Program-made: the position numbers and the translations under genes | The notes under the pieces: model-generated | Seen by the model: only the letters and a program-made list of their open reading frames with translations | The model's database searches: none | Told to the model about the DNA's origin: nothing | Part shown: positions 39,768-48,144 of the stretch, one piece after another | How positions within the stretch are numbered: the first letter of the stretch is position 1 | Layout: each line of letters begins with the position of its first letter | Source: Novosphingobium sp. | GTDB taxonomy: Bacteria; Pseudomonadota; Alphaproteobacteria; Sphingomonadales; Sphingomonadaceae | Assembly: GCF_019748365.1 (NCBI RefSeq) | Contig: NZ_JAIEPN010000040.1 | Span: 1 to 64,000 of the forward strand | Length of the DNA stretch: 64,000 nt | Direction of reading: 5' to 3'

Positions 39768-41861
39768 ATGCTGAAACGCTTCGGCTCTCCCGGCGCATTG
39801 GCGCTGCCCGGCGGCATCCTGATCCTGATCGCGCTGATGATCATGCCGATCCCGGCGTTTCTGCTCGACGGGTTCTTCGTCCTCAATATCGCGCTTTCGG
39901 TCGCGATCCTGATGGCGGCGATGAATGCGCTGAAGCCGCTCGATTTCTCCTCGTTCCCTTCGGTGCTGCTCTTCGCCACCCTGCTGCGGCTGGCGCTCAA
40001 CGTGGCTTCCACGCGCATCGTGCTGGTCAATGGCCACGAAGGCGGCGCGGCGGCGGGGCATGTGATCGAAAGCTTCGGCGAATTCCTGATCGGCGGCAAT
40101 TTCGCGGTCGGCCTGTTTGTCTTCATGATCCTGATGATCATCAACCTGATGGTCGTGACCAAGGGCGCGGGGCGCGTTTCGGAAGTTTCGGCGCGCTTCA
40201 CCCTTGATGCCTTGCCGGGCAAGCAGATGGCCATCGACGCGGACTTGGCGGCGGGCCTGCTGACGGCGGACGAAGCCAAGGCGCGGCGCCGCGAAGTGGC
40301 GACCGAGGCCGATTTCTACGGCTCGATGGATGGTGCCAGCAAGTTCGTGAAGGGCGACGCGGTCGCTGCGCTGCTGATCCTTGGCGTCAATATCATCGCC
40401 GGTTTCTGCCTTGGCATGCTGAGCCATGGGCTGACCGCGCAGGAATCGGCGAGCCGCTACATCACGCTGGCGGTGGGCGATGCGCTGGTGGCGCAAGTGC
40501 CTTCGCTGCTGCTTTCGATTGCAGCGGCGGTGATCGTGACCCGCGTTTCGGATACCCGCGACCTTGCGGGGCAGATCGGCGGGCAGTTTGCCTCCCCCGG
40601 CACGTGGCTGCCGGTGGCGGTGATCCTCGGCGTGATCGGGATGATCCCGGCCATGCCGCAGATGGTGTTCATGCCCGCTGCCGCCATGGCCGGGTGGATC
40701 TGGTGGAGCCTGAGAAAGCGCGAGGCCCGGCTTGCCGTGCCGCCGCCAGTGGTGGTGGAGCAGGTCGATCCGGCGAAGATCACGCTGGAGGAGGTTTCCG
40801 ACCACACGCTCGTGACCATCGAACTGGGCTATGGTCTGGTGCATCTCGTCGACGAGAAGCGCGGGGCGCCGCTGGTTGCGCGGATCACCGGCGTGCGCAA
40901 GCAGCTTTCGCAGAGCTTCGGCTTCGTGGTGCCGCAGTTCCGCGTGCGCGACAGTCTGGACCTGATGCCCGATGCCTATCGCATCGTGCTGGGCGGCGTG
41001 GCGCTGGGCGGGGCGAGCATCAAGGCAGAGAAAGTGCTCGCCATCGATGCGGGCGAGGCCAACCCGGATCATTCCCTGCGCGGCGAGGCGACCGTGGACC
41101 CGAGCTTCGGCTGCCCGGCGATCTGGATCGAACCGGGGCAGCGCGACCATGCGATTGCCGAAGGGTTCCTGACTGTGGACGCCTCCACGGTTGTCGCCAC
41201 CCATCTCAACCAGGTGCTCGGCGAACGGCCGCAGGCGCTGCTTGGCCCGGATGAAGTCCGCGCGATCCTTGATGGCGTGCGGGATCGTGCGCCGGGGCTG
41301 GTGGAGACCGTCCATCCGCAGCCGATCACGCTGGGCGCGATGACGCGGCTGTTCCACGCGCTGCTGGAAGACGGGGTGAGCATCGCGCATCCGCTGCCGA
41401 TCCTTTCCGCGCTGGCCGAAGCGGTGCTGCAGACCAATGACCACGACAAGCTGGTCGATCTGGTGCGCGCGTCGCTCGGCGGGCTGCTGGTTTCGCGCAT
41501 CTGCGGGCCGAATGAACGGCTGGCGGTGCTGACGCTGGATGGCGCCCTGGAGCAGATGATCGTGGGCGGGATGCACGATCCCGTGACCGGACAGCCGGTG
41601 ATCGAGCCCGATCTCGCGCGTTCCATCGGCGAGCGGATTGCCGCGATCATTGCCGAGCGCGGGCCTGCCGCTGCCCCGGTTGCCCTCATCGTCCAGCCGC
41701 GCGCCCGCCGCGCCCTTGCCGCGCTGCTGCGCCAGCGTGCGCCGCAATGCGCGGTGCTTTCGATTTCCGAACTGCCGCCCAGCCAGCCGATCGAAGTGAT
41801 CGAGGTGGTGGGCGGAAACCCTGACCAGATGGACTCCGGCCCACAGGATCTTGCCGCATGA
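39768..41861 (+). CDS. flhA: Flagellar export gate protein FlhA
   Basis: The 697-residue protein has eight membrane helices in the first 320 residues, with the conserved FHIPEP loop visible as VVTKGAGRVSEVSARFTLDALPGKQMAIDADL. A large cytoplasmic domain (about 340-690) docks chaperones and FliI-FliJ. Length is standard. It overlaps fliA by four bases, an order also seen in other alphaproteobacteria and Pseudomonas-like clusters. Confidence 0.97.
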   Translation: MLKRFGSPGALALPGGILILIALMIMPIPAFLLDGFFVLNIALSVAILMAAMNALKPLDFSSFPSVLLFATLLRLALNVASTRIVLVNGHEGGAAAGHVIESFGEFLIGGNFAVGLFVFMILMIINLMVVTKGAGRVSEVSARFTLDALPGKQMAIDADLAAGLLTADEAKARRREVATEADFYGSMDGASKFVKGDAVAALLILGVNIIAGFCLGMLSHGLTAQESASRYITLAVGDALVAQVPSLLLSIAAAVIVTRVSDTRDLAGQIGGQFASPGTWLPVAVILGVIGMIPAMPQMVFMPAAAMAGWIWWSLRKREARLAVPPPVVVEQVDPAKITLEEVSDHTLVTIELGYGLVHLVDEKRGAPLVARITGVRKQLSQSFGFVVPQFRVRDSLDLMPDAYRIVLGGVALGGASIKAEKVLAIDAGEANPDHSLRGEATVDPSFGCPAIWIEPGQRDHAIAEGFLTVDASTVVATHLNQVLGERPQALLGPDEVRAILDGVRDRAPGLVETVHPQPITLGAMTRLFHALLEDGVSIAHPLPILSALAEAVLQTNDHDKLVDLVRASLGGLLVSRICGPNERLAVLTLDGALEQMIVGGMHDPVTGQPVIEPDLARSIGERIAAIIAERGPAAAPVALIVQPRARRALAALLRQRAPQCAVLSISELPPSQPIEVIEVVGGNPDQMDSGPQDLAA

Positions 41862-42589
41862 ACCATGATCACCGCAGCTTTGCCGCCGCGCGCGCCTATC
41901 AGGGCGGGACGGCGGACCGCATCCGCCGCTTCCTGCCGATGGTGCGCCGCCTTGCCTGGCACGTCCACGGATCGGGCCGGGCGGGCATCGAAGTCGAAGA
42001 CCTCGTGCAGGCCGGGCTCGTCGCGCTCACCGAATGCGCGCAGAAGCACAATGCGCCGACCGAGGACGGCTTTGCCGCCTATGCCAAGCTGCGCGTGCGC
42101 GGCGCGATGGTCGATCTGGTGCGGCGCTCCACCCCGCTATCGCGCAGCGCGAGCGACCGGCGCAAGCTGCTGGCGGGCGCGGCGCAGACCCTCACCGCCA
42201 CGCTGGGCCGCGCGCCGAGCGAGGACGAACTCGCCGAAGCGATGGGCATGACCACCGCCGGCTTAAGCGAACTGCGCGCCTCGAGCGAGCCGATGCGCTT
42301 CGAGCCCATCGACGATACCTATTCGGACAGCGACATGGCCTTCGCCGACGACCGGCCGGACAGCTTCGAACTGCTGGCCGACGAGCAATCGCGGACGCAA
42401 GTGGTGGCGGCGATTGCCGGCCTGCCGGAGCGGCTGCAGCGGGTGATCCAGCTCTATTTCGTGGAGGAACTGAACCTGGCGGAAATCGCCGAAGTGCTGT
42501 CGGTCAGCGTGCCGCGTGTGCACCAGCTGAAGGCGCAGGCATTGGACAAACTGCGCAGCGCGCTTGGGGATGAGTTTGATGTGCTTTAG
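41858..42589 (+). CDS. fliA: Flagellar sigma factor FliA (sigma-28)
   Basis: The 243-residue sigma factor shows region 2 (IEVEDLVQAGLVALTECAQKHNA...FAAYAKLRVRGAMVDLVRR), region 3 and region 4 (LPERLQRVIQLYFVEELNLAEIAEVLSVSVPRVHQLKAQALDKLR). It directs late flagellar genes and is held by FlgM. It begins at an ATG overlapping the flhA stop and ends the operon. Confidence 0.96.
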   Translation: MNHDHRSFAAARAYQGGTADRIRRFLPMVRRLAWHVHGSGRAGIEVEDLVQAGLVALTECAQKHNAPTEDGFAAYAKLRVRGAMVDLVRRSTPLSRSASDRRKLLAGAAQTLTATLGRAPSEDELAEAMGMTTAGLSELRASSEPMRFEPIDDTYSDSDMAFADDRPDSFELLADEQSRTQVVAAIAGLPERLQRVIQLYFVEELNLAEIAEVLSVSVPRVHQLKAQALDKLRSALGDEFDVL

Positions 42590-42692
42590 GGGGGTGAGGG
42601 CTGCTTTTGGTGGACTGCCAAACTAGGTTCAACGACCGAGATCGGGGGGAACGGAAAGTCCGGATGCACCTACACCGTTATCCGTTTCACTA

Positions 42693-43139
42693 TCAACGCG
42701 TGGCCAATAGCGAACCTATCGCTAGCAGTATGACCCAAAGCGCAATAAGTGCCGACGGCATTCCATGCGCGAACCAGTACTTCACGCCATCCTCCGTCGG
42801 ATAGTCGCCGTAATATATTTTGTACACGGGGTCATGAAGCAAATAATTGCTTTTTAGGCGCTTGATGCCTTGCACTATCCTGCGAGTGTAGGTGATGAAA
42901 ACGAGCCCAAGGCATAACCCAAAGAATGCAATTATCGGCGGAATGAACCGCATAATTTCATCTGGTGGAGCTTGAGTGATTCTAGAAGAGAGAAAGTAAC
43001 CGCCTCCTAGGATAGCGTTGAAGGCCATGAAGCCTTGAAGGCGGGAGTGCAGTAGCGCATCCGCGTCCTTGTGGATGTCCCAAGCCCAACGAATCGTATC
43101 GTTTGTTGAACCCGCTTCCGGTTCAGGCACTTCCGTCAT
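42693..43139 (-). CDS. Small integral membrane protein, unknown
   Basis: The 148-residue protein has hydrophobic helices at about 35-52, 66-86 and 127-146. The start (HKDADALLHSRLQGFMAFNAILGGGYFLSSR) resembles small membrane proteins with an HxRLQ motif before the first helix, but I cannot name a family with confidence. Base composition is clearly lower in GC than that of the neighbours, suggesting acquisition from elsewhere. Confidence 0.65.
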   Translation of the reverse strand: MTEVPEPEAGSTNDTIRWAWDIHKDADALLHSRLQGFMAFNAILGGGYFLSSRITQAPPDEIMRFIPPIIAFFGLCLGLVFITYTRRIVQGIKRLKSNYLLHDPVYKIYYGDYPTEDGVKYWFAHGMPSALIALWVILLAIGSLLATR

Positions 43140-43421
43140 GACCCCTCCCTCACAGTCGACAGCGGGGACATTCTTGGTGATCTAGCACCTTTGTGTCAAA
43201 TTCTGTCGGTGAAGTGGGCTCAATGGCGGGTATTGAGTTGATCGCCGATATTCCGCTTTCACCGACTAATGCTGAGTAGCTGCCAAAATTACAGCGGATC
43301 CGATGGGTTCTCCCAAGTCCCTCGCCAAATCCGGGATGAGCTGCGACAAAGGCCTTTAGCATTTGTGCCACTTGCACCCGATCCTCCTCCGGCTTAATCG
43401 CGCGGTTAAAGGAGAGATGCC
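43140..43421. other. Intergenic region without a supported gene
   Basis: These 282 bases lie between a minus-strand membrane protein and a plus-strand dehydrogenase and have lower GC. A 75-codon minus frame (43150-43377) ending in CPRC is present, but it shows no family and no good ribosome binding site. GGAGAG precedes the dehydrogenase ATG. Confidence 0.4.
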
Positions 43422-44207
43422 ATGAAGATCGAACAGGGTATGGCGGCCGTGGTGACCGGCGCGGCTTCGGGGCTGGGGCGGGCGACGGCTTATGCGCTCG
43501 CGGCGGCGGGGGCGAAGGTTGCGATTTTCGATGTGAATGATGAGGCGGGCGAGGAAGTCGCCAAGGCGATTGGCGGGCTGTTCTGCCATGTCGATATCAC
43601 CAGCGAGGAGTCGGTGGTCGAGGGCTTTGCCAAGGCGCGCGCCGCCCATGGGCAGGAGCGGATCACCGTCCACTGCGCGGTGGTGCACCGCAAGGGCAAG
43701 ACCGTGGGCCGCAACAAGGAGACGGGCGAGTTCACCCGGCTTTCGACCGAGGACTATGCCTTCGCCGCGAACGGCGTGCTGATCGCGAGCTACCGCGTGG
43801 CGAGCCTTTCGGCGCTGGGCATGGCGCATGCCGAGCCGCTTGAGGAAGATGGCGAACGCGGGACGATCATCCTGACGGGTTCGGTCGCGGCGCAGGATGC
43901 GCAGATCGGGCAGGTGGCTTATGGCTCGCTGAAGGCGGGCGTGGTTGGCCTCGTGCTGCCGATGGCGCGCGATCTGATGGACCTTGGCATCCGCGTGAAT
44001 GCGATCCTGCCGGGCATCTTCGATACGCCGCTGCTGGGCCGCGTGCCGGAAAAGGTGCGCGCGGGGCTGAACGCCTCGGTGCCGTTCCCCAAGCGGCTAG
44101 GGCTGCCGGAAGAGTTTGCCAGCCTGGCGATGGAACTGGTGCGTAATTCCTATTTCAATGCGCAGGCGATCCGGCTGGATGGCGGGATTCGGATGGCGCC
44201 GCGTTGA
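43422..44207 (+). CDS. Short-chain dehydrogenase/reductase (3-hydroxyacyl-CoA dehydrogenase type II-like)
   Basis: The 261-residue Rossmann protein has TGAASGLG at 12-19, Asp37 after strand 2 (NAD preference) and the catalytic triad Ser154, Tyr167 and Lys171 (YGSLK). The layout is closest to HSD17B10-type 3-hydroxyacyl-CoA dehydrogenases. The structural NNAG motif after strand 4 is replaced by HCAVV, which is unusual. It stands alone, followed by a large inverted repeat, so operon context gives no help with the substrate. Confidence 0.85.
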   Translation: MKIEQGMAAVVTGAASGLGRATAYALAAAGAKVAIFDVNDEAGEEVAKAIGGLFCHVDITSEESVVEGFAKARAAHGQERITVHCAVVHRKGKTVGRNKETGEFTRLSTEDYAFAANGVLIASYRVASLSALGMAHAEPLEEDGERGTIILTGSVAAQDAQIGQVAYGSLKAGVVGLVLPMARDLMDLGIRVNAILPGIFDTPLLGRVPEKVRAGLNASVPFPKRLGLPEEFASLAMELVRNSYFNAQAIRLDGGIRMAPR

Positions 44208-44212
44208 GGCAT

Positions 44213-44303
44213 CGTCGGCCCGTGCTTGACACGGGCCTTGGCTTTTCTTTGTTGGCGCTGCGCTGGGAGAAAAGCCTAGCCCCGTGTCAAGCACGGGGCG
44301 ACG
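44213..44303. repeat. 91-bp REP-like double hairpin between convergent genes
   Basis: Positions 44213-44247 and 44269-44303 are inverted repeats matching at 32 of 35 bases across a 21-base spacer. Each arm itself folds (CCCGTG/CACGGG around CTTGA). This is the form of paired REP/BIME elements placed between convergent genes and may end transcription in both directions. Confidence 0.8.
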
Positions 44304-44330
44304 TGTAGGGGGCGTTGGGGTTGTGAGTGC

Positions 44331-44939
44331 CTAGCCGGTCTTGATCGCGAGGAACGAGGCGGCGACGCCGAGCATGACCACGGCGAAGCCCCGGCGCACC
44401 CACTTGGTGCGGGCGGGGTCTGCCAGCCAGGCTTGCGCGCGGCTGCCGGCGAGCACGATGGCGAGGTGGATTGCGGTGGCAATGGCGGTGCTGACAAGCG
44501 CGAGGGTGAGCGCTTCGGTGAGGCCCAGCGTGCGGCCACCCAGAAACTCCGGCGCGACGACCACGAAGAACAGGTAGGCCTTCGGGTTCAAGAGGTTGAG
44601 CAGCGCGCCGGTGGCGAAGGCGCGGCGGGTGGCGGTGGGCGGCGGGGCCTTTTCCGCGCCGCGCCATGCCTCGATGGCGAGCCAGACCATCATCGCGGCG
44701 CCCGCAAGGCGCAGGCCATGGAGCAGCGCGGGCATGGCGGTCAGCAGGGTGGCAAGGCCGAGCGCGGCGAGCACGCCGTTGGCCAGCAGGCCAAGCGCTA
44801 CGCCGGCGACGGCGGAGAGGCCGCTGCGCTTGCCTTCGGTGGCGGCGAGGCCTGCGAGCCAGGCCATGTTCGGCCCGGGCGTCAGCTCGATCAGCAGGAC
44901 CGCGAGGGCAAAGCCGGTGAGGTTGAGTTCGCCTGCCAC
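44331..44939 (-). CDS. LysE/RhtB family amino-acid exporter
   Basis: The 202-residue protein has about six membrane helices and the family N-terminal motif LIELTPGPNMAWLAGLA (xTPGPN) and LLNLLNPKAYLFFV. Members export amino acids such as lysine, threonine or homoserine lactone. It begins with GTG immediately after the VIT-family stop codon, so the two are co-transcribed. Confidence 0.9.
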   Translation of the reverse strand: MAGELNLTGFALAVLLIELTPGPNMAWLAGLAATEGKRSGLSAVAGVALGLLANGVLAALGLATLLTAMPALLHGLRLAGAAMMVWLAIEAWRGAEKAPPPTATRRAFATGALLNLLNPKAYLFFVVVAPEFLGGRTLGLTEALTLALVSTAIATAIHLAIVLAGSRAQAWLADPARTKWVRRGFAVVMLGVAASFLAIKTG

Positions 44940-45632
44940 CTAGACGGCGGTTCCCACCATGCGGCCGATGCCAGCGGTGATTGCCATGGCCAGCGCTCCC
45001 CAGACGACGACGCGCAGCACCGGCTTGCCCATCGCCGCGCCGCCCGCGCGTGCACCGAAGGCGCCGAGGAGGGCGAGGAAGAGGATCGAGCCGACCGCCG
45101 TGCCGGTCACCATGAGCCCCAGCGGCAGGAAGGCGGCCAGCAGCAGCGGCAGGAACGCGCCGCCGGTGAACATGGCGGCGGAGGCCATCGCGGCGAGGAC
45201 AGGCTGGGCGGCGGTCGTTTCGTTGAGGTGCAGCTCGTCGCGCGCGTGGGCGGCCAGCGCATCCTTGGCCATCATCTGGCGGGCGACTTCCTTGGCCGTC
45301 ACCGGATCGACGCCGCGTTCCTCGTAGATCGCGGCGAGCTCCGCGGCTTCGTGGACCGGATCGGCAGCGAGTTCGGCGCGTTCGCGCGCGAGGTCGGCGG
45401 CTTCGGTATCGGACTGGCTGGAGACCGAGACATATTCGCCCGCCGCCATCGACATCGCGCCCGCGACAAGGCCCGCCGCGCCCGCGACGAGCAGGGCCTG
45501 ACGCTCCGCGCCCGAGGCGGCGACGCCGAGGATCAGGCTGGCGGTGGAGACGATCCCGTCGTTCGCGCCGAGGACCGCAGCGCGCAGCCAGCCGATGCGG
45601 CTGACGAGGTGGCGTTCATCGTGGGGTCGCAT
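44940..45632 (-). CDS. VIT1/CCC1-family metal ion transporter
   Basis: The 230-residue protein has about five membrane helices, the conserved GANDGIVSTASLILGVAASG start and SMAAGEYVSVSSQSDTEAADL. A cytoplasmic Glu-rich segment with metal-binding character lies at about 85-150. The family moves Fe2+ or Mn2+ out of the cytoplasm or into stores. The start is ATG 45632. Confidence 0.92.
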   Translation of the reverse strand: MRPHDERHLVSRIGWLRAAVLGANDGIVSTASLILGVAASGAERQALLVAGAAGLVAGAMSMAAGEYVSVSSQSDTEAADLARERAELAADPVHEAAELAAIYEERGVDPVTAKEVARQMMAKDALAAHARDELHLNETTAAQPVLAAMASAAMFTGGAFLPLLLAAFLPLGLMVTGTAVGSILFLALLGAFGARAGGAAMGKPVLRVVVWGALAMAITAGIGRMVGTAV

Positions 45633-45699
45633 CCGGTGTTCTCCTCATCCCGTCCATGGGCTTCATGGCACGCGCGGGACAGCGGAAAAACGATCCAGA

Positions 45700-46434
45700 T
45701 CAAGAATCCTGCTGGGCGAGGACGGCGGGGCCGGTGGGTGCGGGGGCGTGGTTCTCGATGATCGGCTGGCCCACGCCGAGGCGCTTGCCATCGGTGACGA
45801 TCACCTTGTCGCCCAGGCTGGCGACGCCGAACAGGCGCTTGGCAAACTCGTCCGGCACGCCGATGCAGCCGTTGGTGGCATAGCCGCGCTCCACCTTGCT
45901 GCCATGGATCGAGACGCCATCATTGGTGAGGCGCAGCATCCAGGGCATCGGTGCATCGTAGATGTTGGAGACGTGGTCGGCGTCCTTCTGGCTGATCGGG
46001 AACATGCCGGTGGGGGTGGGCTTGCTGCCATAGCCCTTGAGGATGGCGGCGGCGCCGATCTCGTGCCCGTCGCGGAAGACCGAGATGGTGCGGGCTTCGA
46101 GATCGACCGTCACGACGATGGGGCCGGTTGCGGCGGCGCTTTCGTCCCAGAAGAACTGGCCGAACTTGATGGGTTCATCGATCTTGAGGATCGACTTGAC
46201 GACAAAGGGGCTGTTGGCGGGAGGCGCGGGCGGTGTGAGCGTGGCAGGCTTGGCGAGCGGCTTGATGGCGGGGGCGACATGGGCTTCGGCCTGCGAACCG
46301 CCGAACAGGACTTGCGCGACATCCTTGCCGACGTTGAACGCCAGCAGACAGCCGAGCGACATGGCGATGAAGCCGAGCGGCGCGGTGACCCAGCGGGAGC
46401 GGACAAGATCGAGGGGGGACTTGAGGCCGGACAT
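45700..46434 (-). CDS. L,D-transpeptidase (YkuD family)
   Basis: The 244-residue protein is membrane-anchored by one helix (about 18-36) with a Pro/Ala-rich linker and a YkuD domain (about 105-225). The active site is SIHGS (H177) and TNGCIGVP (C190). It makes 3-3 peptidoglycan or protein cross-links in the periplasm. ATG 46434 avoids a 21-residue upstream extension. A TTAACCAT half-site lies at 46548-46555 on the minus strand, about 115 bases upstream. Confidence 0.9.
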   Translation of the reverse strand: MSGLKSPLDLVRSRWVTAPLGFIAMSLGCLLAFNVGKDVAQVLFGGSQAEAHVAPAIKPLAKPATLTPPAPPANSPFVVKSILKIDEPIKFGQFFWDESAAATGPIVVTVDLEARTISVFRDGHEIGAAAILKGYGSKPTPTGMFPISQKDADHVSNIYDAPMPWMLRLTNDGVSIHGSKVERGYATNGCIGVPDEFAKRLFGVASLGDKVIVTDGKRLGVGQPIIENHAPAPTGPAVLAQQDS

Positions 46435-46569
46435 GGCGATTCTGGACGCTCCTTTCGCTTGCAGAGTAGCGTAAACGAAAGGGTTGGCGAGCGGCATTCG
46501 GGCCGCGTCCCGGCAAGGGACGGGGCGGGCTCCGATCCTTAAGCCGGATGGTTAATGCGGGTGCTGAGC

Positions 46570-47364
46570 TCAGGCGACTTCGTGTACCTCGATCGCCAGC
46601 TCGCGCAGGTCGGCCTGGCCAAAGCTGGTCAGGAAACTGGTGTCTGCCGCATCGCGGCCCACCGCGATCCGCGCAAACGAGGCAGCATCAGCCATGCCGG
46701 TCGCATCGACAATATGCCAGCCACCCACGCCCTCGGCACTCGTCAGCCACACTTCGGCCACCGCATGGAAATCCTGCGGATGGACTTTGGCGCCGTAGCC
46801 GCTGGCAAACCGCGCGGGGATCGCGGCGGCGCGGGCAAAGCAGATCAGCGTGTGCGCATAATCGCGGCAGACGCCGCGGCGTTCGACAAAGCTGTCGATC
46901 GCGGTGGTCGAGGCATCGCTTACTCCGGGCACATAGCGATAGTGCGCCGCGATCCAGTCTCGCATTGCCGCCACTTTTGCGCCGCCTTCGAACGCGGCAA
47001 ATTCCTCGTCGACAAAGGGCGAGAAGCGGTTGGCGGGGCAATAATGCGAATCCATCAGATAGGGCACCGTCTCGCCCGGCAGGCGGTGCGGCGGCAGTGC
47101 GGCGAGGGTTTCGAGCGGCTCTGTCCGGCCAAGCACCTCGACTTGCGCCGCATAAGTAACCGCGCAATCGCCTTCCTGATGCAGCCAGATCCGTTCGCCA
47201 ATCCCGTCCTGCGCGGGTACTCGCGTGAAATGGCCCGAAGGTGTGCTATCGAGCGCGCTGGTCAGGAGCCGCTGGCCTCCCGTTGCCGCGACTTCGATCT
47301 GGAGGAGGATGTCGGTCGGCTCGGCACAGTGCCAGACCAGACGGGTCGTGATGGAAAGGTGCAT
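46570..47364 (-). CDS. Transglutaminase-like cysteine protease family protein
   Basis: The 264-residue protein has a beta-sandwich N-terminus (about 1-90) and a transglutaminase core with the catalytic triad C166 (RRGVCRDYAHT), H200 (DFHAVAEVW) and D220 (VDATG). The N-terminal region places it with bacterial transglutaminase N-domain proteins. No signal peptide is seen; substrate unknown. It is divergent from the aspartic protease gene. Confidence 0.9.
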   Translation of the reverse strand: MHLSITTRLVWHCAEPTDILLQIEVAATGGQRLLTSALDSTPSGHFTRVPAQDGIGERIWLHQEGDCAVTYAAQVEVLGRTEPLETLAALPPHRLPGETVPYLMDSHYCPANRFSPFVDEEFAAFEGGAKVAAMRDWIAAHYRYVPGVSDASTTAIDSFVERRGVCRDYAHTLICFARAAAIPARFASGYGAKVHPQDFHAVAEVWLTSAEGVGGWHIVDATGMADAASFARIAVGRDAADTSFLTSFGQADLRELAIEVHEVA

Positions 47365-47460
47365 GGTTTGCCCGGGGCGGAGGCCGTGATGGCCGCTGCG
47401 CAATGGTGGATAGGACGGGTTTCAGCACGATGAAAGGTTCGCGTGGCTAGAGGGTCGCTC

Positions 47461-48144
47461 ATGACGCAGATCTATACCTGGCTGGAAAGCGGCGCCCCGT
47501 GGCTGGGGCAGCTTTCGCCGCTGTTTGCCGCGACGTGTCTGGCGCTGCTGCTGGTGGTCATCGGCGGCGCGCTGGCGGGGCGCGGGCGGCGGTCCGGGGG
47601 TGCGGTGCGGTTTGCCGGGAACCTGCTGATGCTGGCGGTGTTCGGCCTTGCGGTCCTGCGTTTCGTGCGGATGGACCCGAGTTTCGATGCGGCGCTCCAC
47701 AGCCTTGGCGGCCCGGCGCAGACCGTTTCGGGCGGGGAGACGCGCATTCCGCTGGCCGCCGACGGACACTATTGGATCAAGGCAAGGCTCAACGGGGTGC
47801 CGCTGCGGCTGATGGTCGATACCGGCGCAACGGTGACGGCGCTATCGGGCGACGTGGCGCAGGCAGCCGGGGTGGAACCTGATGGCATGCGGCCGGACGC
47901 CACGGTCGAGACCGCGAATGGCAGCGTGTCGGCGGTTCCGGCGCGGATCGACGAACTGCGCTTCGGATCGGTGGTGGCGCGCGATCTCGATGCGATCGTG
48001 CTGCCTGCGGAGGGTGGGCCCAACGTGCTTGGGATGAATTTCCTGACCCGCCTCAAGGGCTGGCGGGTGGAAGATGGCGTGCTGATCCTTACACCGCACC
48101 GTCCGCAAGTGGAGGCGGCAAGCGGGGAACTCCCAGCCAGGTGA
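47461..48144 (+). CDS. Membrane-anchored retroviral-type aspartic protease
   Basis: The 227-residue protein has two membrane helices (about 20-40 and 50-68) followed by a pepsin/retropepsin half-domain with the active site VDTGAT (D120) and later NVLGMNFL. This fits the alphaproteobacterial clan AA protease group (TIGR02281-like), which must dimerise. Its last 56 bases overlap the end of the convergent DUF418 gene. Confidence 0.88.
   Translation: MTQIYTWLESGAPWLGQLSPLFAATCLALLLVVIGGALAGRGRRSGGAVRFAGNLLMLAVFGLAVLRFVRMDPSFDAALHSLGGPAQTVSGGETRIPLAADGHYWIKARLNGVPLRLMVDTGATVTALSGDVAQAAGVEPDGMRPDATVETANGSVSAVPARIDELRFGSVVARDLDAIVLPAEGGPNVLGMNFLTRLKGWRVEDGVLILTPHRPQVEAASGELPAR

Noticed and set aside
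38844-41747. 967-codon minus-strand frame opposite flhA
   Set aside because: It is Arg/His/Gln-rich with no domain, and lies wholly over flgN, the transglycosylase and flhA, which are certain.
43150-43377. 75-codon minus-strand frame ending CPRC
   Set aside because: No ribosome binding site or recognisable domain, and no partner gene.
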